Source: Bolinopsis microptera
Lineage: Eukaryota > Ctenophora > Tentaculata > Lobata > Bolinopsidae
Length of the DNA: 64,000 nt
Reading direction: 5' to 3'
Assembly: GCF_026151205.1 (NCBI RefSeq)
Contig: NC_087079.1
Location: 7,988,635-8,052,634, forward strand
In this document: positions 48,192 to 60,299 of the stretch, one piece after another
Layout: each line of letters opens with the position of its first letter
Numbering within the stretch: position 1 is the stretch's first letter
The notes under the pieces: generated by a model
What the model saw: only the letters and a program-made list of their open reading frames with translations
The model's database searches: none
What the model was told of the DNA's origin: nothing
Made by a program: the position numbers and the translations under genes

Positions 48192-48934
48192 TTTGAGAGT
48201 TGGAGGACTTGCTAGAGATAAATATTTATTAAGTTATAAGATAATGATTAATGAGATAATAACAGGTATTGCATTGTGTGATTGAGTATTAGCTATACTG
48301 TTATTATAAATTAATATAATTGTTCATTCCTTTTGAAAGGTTATTTTAATTAGAATGTCAGGATAGTTAGAGAAGGCACCATATGCTATGTAATAAGGCT
48401 ATGTAATAAGGCAATGAAAATGAGAAAGCCAAGATTTGATTATTTAGAACAGCTGCATCCTCTAACAATCTATCTAGAACTTTCAATATTTAGTGCACGG
48501 GTCACTACCAAATTTCCAATTAGATTTCTGGCTGACTAAGAGCCTTGATGGCTGCAGTATATATGTGCTTCACAACTGGCAGGTGGCAAAATGCAAACCG
48601 TGTCCGTGGCCATCACATAAAGTCACGAACGATCTCTGCACGTACCCACTCATCTCAAAATGCCTTGGACATATATAAACAGACAGTCCAGCTTCAGTTT
48701 TCGATTCTCTAGGGGATTGTGCAGACCAAGACTCCCAGAGTTTGCAGCCCCTTTATCTGTGCTAATTAGGGGTTGTACCCTTCTGCCCCTGAGTCCAGTT
48801 GCCATCATTCAATGTTTTTAATACAATAAATTTTTTTATCGATTTGTAGTTTTGTTACGTGTTGAAAAACAGAGCTCCCTTATCTCTGTTTAATCGGAAA
48901 TTTTAACTGCCACTGCACTGCTACTGCACGGTGT
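48192..48934. other. Intergenic up to the LINE
   Basis: I see nothing recognisable as a gene here. The LINE 5' untranslated region probably begins somewhere in the last few hundred bases. Confidence 0.45.
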
Positions 48935-50246
48935 TTGTACTTTACCTTTGTACATCTATACAAGTACAAATACACAATTGCAATGGAAAAGTCTGCTCAT
49001 AACTCTGCAAAGAATCTTCTCGTCAACGGTTTATGTAAAGCTTGTTCGAATGATGAGGTTGTCAAAAGTACCGACATTGTACAGTGTTTTTGGTGTAAGG
49101 ACAGTTTTCATGCTATCAACTGTGATGAAACTTGCAATGTCAGTGCGCCCACGGTTTTTACTGCCCACCTGTCTCATGCTGTGAACAACACTTCATCTTA
49201 TGCTAAACGATTTGGTCGCTTTCTATTTATCTGTAATGATTGTAGTACTGCTGAGGAGGAAAAGAGGGCTGCTACTACCGTAGATCGGGTAGGATTGTTA
49301 GATAATAAAATAGATGCCATAAATTTGGAGTTCAGGGAAGAGATGTCTGAACTTAAAACCTTGCTGAAGGAACAACTGTCCCAGAAACCTGAGAGAGCTC
49401 AAGAGCGATCCTCAGATCAGGTTGATTTTATGAAACAATTTGCTGAACAGTTTTCATCTTTAAAAGAAGACCTCACGAAAAATATCAATGATGTTATTGA
49501 CAATAAAGTAAACACTGTTGTAACAAAATCCGGTACTGTTTCTCATACAAAGGACGTTCTCTATTCCAGCTTGTTTACCGACTCAAACAGTTCCACACCA
49601 TCTGCTCAACCACCACATGTTCCAATTGCTTCAACACGTACACAACCTTCATCACCCGAGATTCTAATTCTGTCCCCGAAAGAAGAACAATCGGTAAATG
49701 CTGCAACAATGACGAATGTGAAAAAATTTGCTACTGATAAATTAAAGAGCAGTCAAGTAGTATTTCTCAGATGTAATGAAAACAACAAGAAAGTTTCAAT
49801 TGGCTTCCCTAATGCTGAAATTCGTGATAAGGCTACTTCACTTCTCAATGATGGAAATACCTTAGATTCGTATGGATATCAGTCTAAGAATGGCAACAAA
49901 ATGCTGCCAAAAGTTACTATTTATGGTGTTTCTTCTGAAGTTCTTGACGATATAGACACTACAGCTGTAGGGAATGATGCCGATAAACTTAGGGATCTTG
50001 AAAAGAACCACTTAGTCGCCCAAATTGTGGAGAAAAACTCGTCCATCAAAGATTTGTATGAAGCAGGGCACACTATCAGTATTGTCTATCTCAATAAGAT
50101 AAAACGTTTCACCAACGATAAGCAGGAACGCATAGAGCTCACTATTGGAATCAAACTATCACCATCTGTCTATAGAGTCCTCTTTAACCAACAACAAGGA
50201 TCTCTCTATTTAGGTAGTCGCAGATACAAAGTAACTGATCGCTTCT

Positions 50247-52200
50247 GGACGTGTTCAAACCTGGTTGGTGGTTTTGTTACATTTCTCCCACTCTTTACTT
50301 CTGGGCCCCCAGATTGAAATCTGTAACATTTTAAGACAAACTGAAACTACTGACAAAAACTAGACCCTTTGACTGAGGGCACCCTTGAATCAGAATTTTT
50401 GTAACATATTCAGGTCCTGAGATATAGCAGTTTAGTTTGGGGCCCTGGATATTGAATTTTGTAACACATTTCTATGTTACACATTTTCAATGAGTTTTTA
50501 GAGAAGCTTCTTGATAGTTTTTCAAGTTCAGACCAGTTTTTCTAGGTCACAAAGGGTTCCATCAACCATATTCTTGACCAAATTTTGTACTTGGGCCCAA
50601 AACATTGAATTCTGTAACATATTTATGTTTTCACTGCCAAGGTCATATCTGGAATATTCAATATATTTTTGTATTGGTAACATGGTTTTTAGATTCTCAT
50701 ACAAAATTCTGAAGCAATCCTTATTCATATAATTTGATAAAATGGCTGCGGAACTTGAATTATGTAACATTAGAAATTAAGTGTATAGAGTATGTACCCT
50801 AGTGTGAGGGGTGTTAGGTAAGCTTTATTATAGTTTTTGAAGTTCAGACCAGTTTTTCCAGGTCACAAAGGGTTCCATCAACCATATTCTTGACCAAATT
50901 TTGTACTTGGGCCCAAAACATTGAATTTTGTAACATATTTATGTTTTTACTACAAAGCTCATATTTGGAATGTTCAATATATTCTTGTACTGGTAACATG
51001 GTTTTTAGATTCTCATGCAGAATTGTAAAGCAATCCTTATTCGTATAATTTGATAAAATGGCTGCGGAACTTGAATAATGTAACATTAGAAAGTAAATTT
51101 ATAGAGTATAGTATATAGTATGTATCCTAGTGTGAGGGGTGTTAGGCAAGCTATATTATAGTTTTTGAAGTTCAGACCAGTTTGCCTAGGTCATAAAGGG
51201 TTCCATCAACCATATTATTGACCATATTTTGTACTTGGGCCCAAAACATTGAATTTTGTAACGTTTTAATGTTCCGGTCAAGCATTTTGTACACCAAAAT
51301 TGTAAAATTTTGTATAAATTACGAGTCAATTGTCACTCTGCCACTTCAGTGGATAAACTCGTGACCTGACATTTTATTGTTACAAATTTCAATATATAGG
51401 GCCCAATTTCTATTTTCTATACAATTTGATATATAAATTAAACGTTTTTAAATATCCAACCTTTTATCTAATTAGCTATATTCATTTGATTAAATTTACC
51501 GCGTTCTGTCGTAAATTTAAATTACATTACATTTAAATTGTTACAAAATTCAATAATTTGGTCCCAATTATCATTTTTTAAATTTGTTAAGTTGTTTCGT
51601 GTATTTATTTTAATGCATCAACCAACTTAAAACCAATACTAGATCAGACACCTCTGTATAACATACTCATTTGTAACCATGTTACGTTATTCAAAGAAAT
51701 GGGCCTTTTATTGATTATGAGCCATATACCAAGATTGTTGTAATGCCTTTATACAAGAATTGCTGCACTAATAACCTGGTTTTAGAGTTAAATACATATC
51801 CTACACTAGCTGTGGTTGTAACAAACTATAAAGATATCATGAAAACAAGATGTTACAAAATGTCCATTTTGGGCCTTTTTATGAACTCAAAAGTGGGCCT
51901 TTTTTCATTCCGCAGCTAAGCAAATACCTAAAGTACATTTTTGTGGAGCAAGAATCTTTAGAATATAATAATTGGCTGAGCCATTGAAAAGTGTAACCAA
52001 ATGTTACATTTTTCAATATAACTGGGCCATTTTACAATATTATTCATAGCCGATGACCTGAGACTATTTGTTATGACAATTATAATCATATCTGAAAGTT
52101 TCAAGACCATCGAGTAATTATTAATGGAGTTATTGTAAAAATGAGAAAATCGCCCATTTTGGCAGTGTAACAAAACCACCAACCAGGTTTGAACATGTCC
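50247..52200. mobile_element. 1954-bp TIR DNA transposon nested in LINE ORF1
   Basis: The ends are inverted copies of about 35 bp with one mismatch, starting GGAC(G/A)TGTTCAAACC and running through TGGTTGGTGGTTTTGTTACA. They are flanked by TTCT on both sides (50243-50246 and 52201-52204). Removing the element plus one TTCT restores the reading frame of the LINE protein, which confirms the boundaries. The inside has three tandem ~320-bp repeats starting near 50516, 50833 and 51160, each with GGGCCCAAAACATTGAATT and TGTAACAT. No transposase is seen. A 4-bp target duplication that is not TTAA does not let me name a superfamily. Confidence 0.92.
50511..51275. repeat. Three tandem ~320-bp repeats inside the transposon
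   Basis: Copies share AAGTTCAGACCAGTTT, AAAGGGTTCCATCAACCATA, TGTACTTGGGCCCAAAACAT and GGCTGCGGAACTTGAAT. The third is truncated after the GGGCCC block. Confidence 0.9.
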
Positions 52201-52497
52201 TTCTACATCAAACAGTGTTATCATTGTCAAATGATTGGACACACTTCTGTTGACTGTAATGAAGTCAAAACAAATAAACATCCTACCTGCATGTACTGTA
52301 TGGGAAGTCACCGGTCTTCAGCATGCCAATTTAAGCAGAAGAAGGACAAACATGCCTGTGCTCGATGTTTGGCTTCAACACACACTAATGATGCCGAGAA
52401 TTCAAGAACACATAATGCGGCAGCTTACGATTGTCCTGTGTTGGTAAGAGAAACTAAACGTATTGCTGCTAACACTGACTTTATTTCAAAAAACGTA

Positions 52498-55451
52498 ATG
52501 TGAAATTAGGTGCTAATCGACAGAAATCACAGCTTTCTATTGGTTGTTTCAACGCAAGGTCTCTATGCAACAAAACTTGTGGCGTACTAGAAATGCTTAA
52601 AGATAACTCGATTTCTATCTGTTGTATCACGGAAACTTGGCTAAAAACTAATGATCGGGCAAAGTTTGCCGAAATCCGTGATTTTGGGTTCGATATTATC
52701 AGTGCCCCTCGAAGAGGTAGGGGAGGTGGTGTTGGTTTTCTCTTCAACCCCAAAATGATATCGCCTGTACGCAATGATGTTACTAAATAGTCATCTTTTG
52801 AAGTACTTGAATGTGTCATTAAAACTGCTGGTGAGATTATCAGGCTATGTGTAGTTTATCGCAGCACTCAGGCCAAAGCGAAATATGATGAAACAAAAAT
52901 ATCTAAGTTTATGGATGACTTTGATGGATACCTGGACAATCTTCTGCTTAAAACTGGATCTCCAATTATTTGTGGTGACTTTAATTTCCATGTTGAAGAC
53001 ATATACAATAATGTTGCCCAGAACTTTATTGCTCTTTGTGAGAGCAAAGGCTTCCTTCAGCATGTCGACTCTCCTACTCACATCTCCGGCGGGACACTGG
53101 ACTTGTTATTTACTCTAGGCTGTGTAAGTGACTCATTGTCTGTAACAGATATGATGGTAGAGACAAGCACTGGAACCAGCTCTGATCACTATCTAGTAAG
53201 TTTTCAGGTCCCAGTCACATTCGATCTTCATAAAGCTCGTACATATGAAGAAAAAGATGTCAGAGAGCTAAGCAAAATTGACATTGATAAGTTCAGGGAA
53301 GATCTGTTTTGTTCAGAGCTTAACCTTTCTGAATATCAATCCTTAGACGAGGCTGTGAACCTTTATCAAAATGTCCTTGAACAGGTGCTAGACAAACATG
53401 CCCCACTTATTACGAAACGATTTACTGCTGAAAAGTCTGATTTTTGGGATAATAAATGTCAAATTGCTGTCAGAGAGAGGAGAAGGGCAAAACGAAAAGC
53501 CAAAAAGTATCCAGAGAATGATGAGTTTAAAACTACTCATTTTGAAAAATGTGTTGACGCAGAAATAACTATCAATCGAGCTAGGGATGGCTACTATGAT
53601 AAACAGCTCAGTTCTTGCAAAGGAGACTCGAAAGGGACCTATAAAGTCATAAATAAACTTTTAGATAAGGAATATGGCTCCAACAAATTGCCAAATGGTG
53701 GCGATATCGAAGTGGCTGCCAAACTCAAGACTTTCTTCGATCAAAAAGTAAAGACCATTTACTCTAATATTGAGAAGGAAATTCAAAACACTTCCCTAAA
53801 CGGTCAAGGTACGAAGGACTCTACTTCGATAGATAATGCAAAGTGTAGACTTAATCAGTTTAAGGAAGTCTCATTATCAGACCTTGAAACCTTAATTAAG
53901 AGTCTTCCCAATAAATCAAGCGTACTCGATGTCATACCAATGTGGCTCTTCAAGAACTGCTTACCCGAGCTTCTCCCAATCATCCATTACATCGTGAATG
54001 AATCACTAAGAGTCGGAAAGTTTCCATCTGCCCTAAAAGAAGCATCTATTAGGCCTGGACTCAAGAAACCTACCTTAGATGTTGATGAGCTGAAAAACTA
54101 TCGACCGATTAGCAATCTAACTTATCTGTCCAAAATACTAGAAAAAGTAGTTCATTGCCAATTAAATGAATATGCTGATGTCAACAACCTGTTTTCCCCA
54201 TATCAATCAGGCTATAGAAAATTCCATAGTTGTGAAACTGCAGTTACCAAAATACATAATGATATTCTAATGATGATTGACAGCAAATCGAATGTTGTGC
54301 TTCTACTCTTAGATCTATCAGCTGCTTTCGACACCATAAACCATAACCTCCTTCTTACGAAACTCAAGAATGTGTATGGTATTACAGAACTAGCACTCAG
54401 CTGGTTACAATGTTACCTTAATAATCGCACATTCAAGGTTAAAGTAAAAAAAGCCACATCTTCTGAAGGCTATCTGGATATTGGTGTACCTCAAGGATCC
54501 ATTTTAGGACCACTACTGTTCATATTGTATACCAGAGATCTTGAAGAAATTGTCACAAAATATGGTTTCTCGATACATTTGTATGCAGATGACACACAGG
54601 TGTACTTTACTTTTGATGTTCACAGTTCTAATCCTGATTTAACAGCTGTGAAAAATTGCTTTCTGGAGATAAAGCAATGGATGACAGTTAACTTCCTAAA
54701 ACTGAATGATGAAAAAACAGAGTTCATTGATATAGGACCATATGTCAGCCCAATCCAGACAATGGATTTAGGAGACCTCTCAATCTGCCCTGTTAGCAAG
54801 GCCAAGAACCTGGGATTCCTTTTCGATCACCAAATGAATCTGGACTCTCAAATAAATGCTGTCTCCAAAGTATGTTATTTGAATCAAAGGGACTTAGCAA
54901 GAATCGGTTCGAAGCTTTCCCATGACCTAAAAGTTCAGTTAGTTCACTCCAATATCCTCTGTTTCATAGACTACTGCAACTCAGTCTATTATGGAATAAC
55001 AGAAAAGAATCTTCATAAGCTACAAAAGATACAGAACAATGCTGCTAGATTTATCTTTGGTCTTTACGGAAAAAAGATACGTGAACCTATCATGCCTTAC
55101 CTCAAAAAGCTCCACTTTCTGCCTGTTCGGTTCAGAATTAAGTTCAAAATATCACTTCTGGTCTTCAAGTGTCTTAATAACATAGCCCCTCAGTACTTAC
55201 AAGGACACGTCAATCTAAGGGAAGTACGAAGACAAAGTTCCAGACTAGATGATGACTTTTATTTGTTGAAAGTTCCTCCTGCTCCTCATTTCAGACGAAC
55301 AGATGCTGCATTTATGTTTTGTGGACCAAAAATTTGGAATGAACTACCCTACTCAGTGAGATCATTATCATCTGTAGAATGTTTTAAAAATGCCCTAAAG
55401 ACGTTTTATTTCCAACTAGCTTTTGATAATATTTCTAATATTTGTCCATAA
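52498..55451 (+). pseudogene. LINE ORF2 (endonuclease + reverse transcriptase) with one in-frame stop
   Basis: The frame begins at the end of ORF1, where ATG and TGA overlap at 52498-52503. The apurinic-type endonuclease shows SIGCFNARSL, CCITETWL, GDFNFH, LDLLF and SDHYLV. The RT shows LKNYRPISNLTYLSKILEK, QSGYRKFHSCETA, LLLDLSAAFDTINH, GVPQGSILGPLLFILY and the catalytic YADD in IHLYADDTQVYF. A single TAG at 52788-52790 breaks the endonuclease, and the same frame continues for the remaining 887 codons without other stops. One nonsense change in an otherwise intact frame points to recent inactivation. Confidence 0.93.
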
Positions 55452-56122
55452 TGTCTGAACTGATATGAAAGTGCATAATTTTGGTAACTTCATACAAATA
55501 TTTGTTCATAAAATCTGAACTGTTTAAAAAGTCCATAATTTTGCTATTTCAACACTAAGTCTCGCTTGAATGACTTTAATGTACTTCTTTGTTGGGTATA
55601 TTTTAATGTCGAAGCGTGTAATAAATGTTAGAATTTATTTTTATTTATTTATATAACCCTGTCTAGATGCTGACTGCTGAGTCATGTTTTAGAGGAGTCT
55701 TTTTTAACTATGATGAGGCCAATGTATGCGACAGTCGACAGATCATAGGACCCTGGACCCAGCCACACCAAGTTTGCACAATATAGTATGTCATTGTTTT
55801 GACTATTCTATTTCTAACAAGCTTTCTGTGAGTGTACTTAACTTAGACTGATAACGATTTACTTAGCAAATTTCTTAGTCTAAAATAGGCACTTTTTTTG
55901 TTAAGTAGATGTTTTATTGTCTTTTTTGTGCCTGTAGTACTCTGTCAACCCGTGTCAACTATCAAAGCAAAATTTCACTTGTGTTTTAAAGGGTTATTTC
56001 CAACTAAATTTTCATAACTCAACTTCTTCAGAGGATTATCATATATATTTCTTAAATTAATTGATTTCCAAAATTACCTAATTTAAACATTCTGCCATTT
56101 ACTAATTCCTTATTTAGATCAA
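55452..56122. other. LINE 3' end and spacer before carotenoid oxygenase
   Basis: The LINE 3' untranslated region contains two near copies of TATTTGTTCATAAAATCTGAACTG-like sequence and ends in an AT-rich tract near 55665. An acceptor-like TTATTTAG sits 5 bp before the next gene's ATG. Confidence 0.5.
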
Positions 56123-57727
56123 ATGAACAGTCTGAAAGCACTTTCACTTGCACAGCTCACTATAGCTATCATGGTGCTCTTTAGTGCCTCTGGCTCTACA
56201 TCACGCATATCAGGCCTGATAATATCAGCTCCAGAAGAGTATGAAAACCTTCAACTGCCCCGGACCTTTGGGTCTAAGCCTTTATCTTGGCTACAAGGTC
56301 ATCTGTATAGAGTTGGTCCTGGCCTTTTGGAACATGGGCCACGCAGTGTCACTAATGTCCTTGATGGTCTGGCAAAGATTCATGGATGGAGATTTAATGG
56401 AGGAGATGATGTGAAATATACCGGAAAAATGGTAAGGAGTGAGGTTTACAATCGGAGTATGGCTGAAGGGAAGATCAGTGCTTTCTCCATGATGGGAAAA
56501 CCTGAGCCCTTGTTTGATCTCTGGGAGCACACAATGATGGTGCTTGGTGGAGTTGAGTACTCTGACAACACTAACATAGCTGTGTGGGATGTTGATAAAG
56601 GGCACAGCTTGACTCTCACAACTGAGTCCTTCAATATGCACCAAGTAGCACCTGACACCCTGACTTACAACAGACCGTGGAAACCACCAGGAGCTGATGA
56701 AATACCACTTTTCTCGGCTGCTCACTTTTCTAGACATCCTACAAGTGGCAAAAGTTACAACTATGTCGCAAAGTTAAAGTGGAAGTTATGGGGACCGGAA
56801 GCAAGATTTGACTTCTATGAGTATTCCTCATCACCAGGTGGGCAGATCACTGACAGGAAAGTTGGCTCTATTCCAACTGCTCTAGATGATATCAGGATCA
56901 TCCATGCATTTAGTATAACAGAGAACTATCTGGTCATTCCCAGATGGAATTACAAGTTTGACTTTACATTTGATTTGTCCATGATGAAGAAACTAGCATA
57001 CATGTGTGAGGCATTCAAGTTCGAGTACAACAAGCCCACTTATGTGGACATAATCAACATAAAAACTGGTATCAGAGTCCAGTTTACACTACCAATCCAG
57101 AAAGGAGTGCATGGGATGAACTCTTTTGAGAGGATTAATTCACAGGGACAGCTGGAAATTGTCATGGATTTCCCAACCTTGACAGATCCGACGGCATTGG
57201 ATCTCAACAAACACTGCCTGTTCGACATATTCAACATTCCTATACTGACTGATCCCAACTACCTTTACGAAAACATCCCCTGGGATACAACTCTTAGACG
57301 GTTCATTTTTAACATGCACACAAGTGCACATACAATTGAGGATTTCCCACAATCTTGGCGGACCAAGGACAGTGCAATTGAGTTCCCATTCATAAACCCA
57401 AACTACAATGGAAAAGATTATTGCTTTGCCTACTTCCAACAGTGGCACTTTAGAACAGAAGACATGGACCTGATGAAGTATGACCTTTGCACGAAGAAAG
57501 CAATCACATGGCATGAGGACAACAAACACGTCTCGGAACCAGTGTTCGTGCCTAAACCAGGAGGCGAGGCAGAAGATGATGGCGTTATTGTGGCACAAGT
57601 TTATGACTCAGCAACGGAGAAGAGTGAGCTGTGTGTGTGGAATGCAAAGAAACTGGAGCTTATTGCTAGATACGATAACAAGGTTCAAGTTCCGTACACT
57701 GTACATGGAAGTTGGTACGACGAGTAA
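56123..57727 (+). CDS. Carotenoid oxygenase (RPE65/BCO family), single exon
   Basis: A 534-residue frame, the length of RPE65 (533). The family cleaves or isomerises carotenoids or retinyl esters with a non-heme iron. The four iron-ligand histidines can be placed: H205 in SRHPTSG, H261 in IIHAFSI, H330 in VHGMNSFE, and H528 in VPYTVHGSW near the C-terminus. Second-shell glutamates are also in place: TES at 168, IEFPFINPNY at 420 and SEPVFVPKPG at 472. A further hallmark is EDDGVIV. The N-terminus is a hydrophobic signal-like segment (ALSLAQLTIAIMVLF), unusual for this family. The RPE65 palmitoylation motif is not seen. Substrate cannot be told from sequence alone. No introns interrupt it, unlike most neighbours. 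It starts 670 bp after a LINE ORF. An acceptor-like TTATTTAG just before the ATG allows a spliced 5' UTR. Confidence 0.95.
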   Translation: MNSLKALSLAQLTIAIMVLFSASGSTSRISGLIISAPEEYENLQLPRTFGSKPLSWLQGHLYRVGPGLLEHGPRSVTNVLDGLAKIHGWRFNGGDDVKYTGKMVRSEVYNRSMAEGKISAFSMMGKPEPLFDLWEHTMMVLGGVEYSDNTNIAVWDVDKGHSLTLTTESFNMHQVAPDTLTYNRPWKPPGADEIPLFSAAHFSRHPTSGKSYNYVAKLKWKLWGPEARFDFYEYSSSPGGQITDRKVGSIPTALDDIRIIHAFSITENYLVIPRWNYKFDFTFDLSMMKKLAYMCEAFKFEYNKPTYVDIINIKTGIRVQFTLPIQKGVHGMNSFERINSQGQLEIVMDFPTLTDPTALDLNKHCLFDIFNIPILTDPNYLYENIPWDTTLRRFIFNMHTSAHTIEDFPQSWRTKDSAIEFPFINPNYNGKDYCFAYFQQWHFRTEDMDLMKYDLCTKKAITWHEDNKHVSEPVFVPKPGGEAEDDGVIVAQVYDSATEKSELCVWNAKKLELIARYDNKVQVPYTVHGSWYDE

Positions 57728-58093
57728 GGGTAGCGAAACCCAACGGACAAATTTTCATAGACGGGATTAAAATTTGAATAGTATATTTTCCACACTGAAT
57801 GGTTAGTAATTTTGAACGAAATCAAAAATGTGCATACGCCACAACAGTGTTTAATTAGTATTGTTATCGTCATTGAAAACGTGAACATAATTACAACAAA
57901 TTAACATGACCTGAAGCATTTTAAATGGAGCAGTAATTAGTCGCAAAGAATTCACTACCTCGACAGCTAATGTCAAAAATGCGAAACAGTCGTATTTAAC
58001 AATTACGACTTAAGAACGAATAACGATCTTTTAAATCTGGTTTGTATTTTGTAGCGCTCGATTTAATGCCTGATTGGGATAATGTTGTCTTAC

Positions 58094-58208
58094 GCTGTAT
58101 GACCCGCCGTGCACGAGTGCGCGGCTCCCCTGCATCGTAGAACGAAACGATAATGGATAAAGGAGTGAACTTAGTGAAACGACAATGGGGGTCACGACGT
58201 GATACAAC
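58094..58208. repeat. Hairpin MITE, copy 2 (degraded)
   Basis: Begins GCTGTATGACCCGCCG and ends GGGGGTCACGACGTGATACAAC. The first hairpin has lost one loop base (GTGCACGAGTGCGC) and the second is replaced by other sequence. Confidence 0.75.
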
Positions 58209-58549
58209 ATTTAATTAATTTTGCCTAGCTTACTCAATTGGTTTTTTAAAAGCAGGGTTAAAATACAAAATACCAATAAACATGCAATAAAAAGACGTAA
58301 ATGCGCAATTTTGTTAACCATGATTTGTAATCGAGTACGATGTTTGTGTACGCTTTCCATTTTGATCGTTTACTGTGCGGTGCTCATTCCGCCTTATCTC
58401 TATTCGCTAAAATATAATAGCCTGGGGTCCCCGGCCCAGGTAAGCTTTTGCATAAATTTTTAATTTTGCCGTCCTGGCGCGCTATATCATATATATATAT
58501 ATAATAGTACGTTTATACATTATATTGACACACGTCACACTTGTCATAC

Positions 58550-58635
58550 GTTGTATGACCCGCCTGTATCGTCGAAGACGATACAGGGGTATCTACTATA
58601 GTAAAGCGACAGTGGGGGTCACCGCGTGATACAAC
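58550..58635. repeat. Hairpin MITE, copy 3 (one GAA-loop stem)
   Basis: Begins GTTGTATGACCCG and ends GGGGGTCACCGCGTGATACAAC. It keeps one perfect 11-bp stem, CCTGTATCGTC/GACGATACAGG, around a GAA loop. Compared with copy 1 the stem differs by a paired G-to-T and C-to-A change that keeps pairing. Confidence 0.8.
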
Positions 58636-58797
58636 GTCACACCACACACACGCGCAAAGCCAGCAGTGCGGCCGGCCGCGGAGTGCAGCCCACGCTTTGC
58701 ATGCACGAGAGAGGTACACAACGTGCAGCAAAGTTTAAAACCTACCAAGACGCGCGGCGAGTCGCACCGACGGTCTTCCCAGAAAACCTTACTGGCT

Positions 58798-58834
<37 letters not shown>
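58798..58834. repeat. G tract of 37
   Basis: Uninterrupted run of 37 G. Confidence 0.9.
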
Positions 58835-60299
58835 CTCTTTGGCTGGGTAACAAAATTAAACAAATATTTCAGTTCAAAATTAGAACTCACATCATTTGCC
58901 AACAAACTTTTACGATAAGAAGTAGATACTATTCATAATTGCAAAGGTTATATTAAGTTATCAGCCCCATGATTATACAGCTTTACTTTCTACCAAAACC
59001 ACTGATTGAACCCAGCTAGGAAACCTAGTACTATAAGTATTACACTTGCAGACAATTTAAAGTTTAACTTCAACTTTATTATAATCCTTAGCTTGTTTTA
59101 TGAGCTGCGCGTGCGCTTATAGCCTAATATCGAAGGATAATAGATTAGCACTTTAGGTGAAAGTAAAAATGTTTCTTTTACTAACACCAATGTTAAGCAA
59201 TTTCCCTGTAAAACGTACTAATACTATGGAGCTGATAAAGTAGACTTCATAATCGAGAATTTTAATATTTTAAATTTTCCATTAGAATTTCAACAATTTA
59301 AGATCAACTTAAATTTGTAATCTAAACTTGACTAAATCAATTTATATCACATAACTATCTCGGCTTCATGGCAATTAGGAATATGTGACCCATATGAATG
59401 AGAACAAAAGTTGGATCCGGACTTTTGAGTCACTTCCACCACAGATCGACATCTAACAGAAGCAATATACTCTCACTACGGGCAAAAATATCGAAAATAC
59501 AGTATGAACCAATGGCAAAGCAAGTTATAATCGACCATTTATTCAATTAATTATTTGACCTAAAATTGGCATGCTCTATCATCATGAAAATACCCGTATT
59601 CTCATACCAGACTATTTACACGTAAATTGTCGACTGCAGAGCACAGACATAAATTCAAAATTTTATCCTGACCGTCGCGGCATTGTGTCGCGCTTTAATT
59701 CTCACACAACTGAATACACTTTCAATACAAAATCAAGTCAAACCCAATGTTAATAAAATATCACGCGTTGGGCCTAACACACTCTTCAAGCATTGTTCAT
59801 AAAGGCTTCTACACATTTATAAAGTTCCACGACAATTCTATATTATAATAACGGCACGCTACTACAATTTCACTCACGCGTCCCTATGTAACCTAGTGAT
59901 AAAAGAACAAGAACCAATAATACTATAAACATCAAACTAGAACCCTCGACCAGGATATCACATCTGAACAGGACAGTTCCAGGCGGAGCTGCAGTTCAGT
60001 GCAAAAAAACTGATATCTTTAACCGCTGATACAATCCAGTCAATTACCCGGCAATTAACAGTCAATTACCCGGCAATTTCAGATTAATTACTTCCATTCT
60101 AAACACTAACCACATTGGTTGACAATGCTAGACTGTATCATATAAATCTCTTCGAATCACCAACATACAAAGTTACCGGCTTCATACGCAAATCATCAAA
60201 AAACCAAACATTTCACACTTTACATCGGAAAAGGCTAACATTATAATAGACATTATTTTAGAGTATACAGTTCGTGACACACAAACACACGCAATCTAT

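Larger units (their letters stand above)
48935..52503 (+). pseudogene. LINE ORF1 (PHD-like finger, coiled coil, zinc knuckles), interrupted
   Basis: The N-terminal part has a PHD-like Cys/His pattern (CKACSND, CFWCKDSFH, FICNDC), then a coiled coil around residues 115-190, then an RNA-binding-like region ending YKVTDRF. The frame is broken by the insertion at 50247. Across the insertion site, with one TTCT copy removed, the frame continues into zinc knuckles: CYHCQMIGHTSVDC, CMYCMGSHRSSAC and a third Cys cluster. LINE ORF1 proteins bind the element RNA in ribonucleoprotein particles. Without the insertion the frame would be continuous. Confidence 0.85.
48935..55451 (+). mobile_element. CR1/L2-like LINE, two ORFs, split by a DNA transposon
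   Basis: This element carries ORF1 and ORF2 in the usual order. ORF1 begins at 48935 or, more likely, at the ATG at 48983. It is interrupted at 50247-52200 by a TIR transposon and resumes to a stop at 52503. ORF2 follows at once and runs to 55451. The order endonuclease then reverse transcriptase, with YADD, fits the CR1/L2/Jockey group. The 3' end beyond 55451 has no poly(A); a short AT-rich tail ends near 55665. Both ORFs are now disrupted, so this copy is inactive. Confidence 0.9.
57728..60299. other. Intergenic with small repeats and a G tract
   Basis: No gene recognised. It holds two hairpin-MITE copies, a donor-ended repeat fragment at 58415-58446 and the G tract at 58798. Confidence 0.5.
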
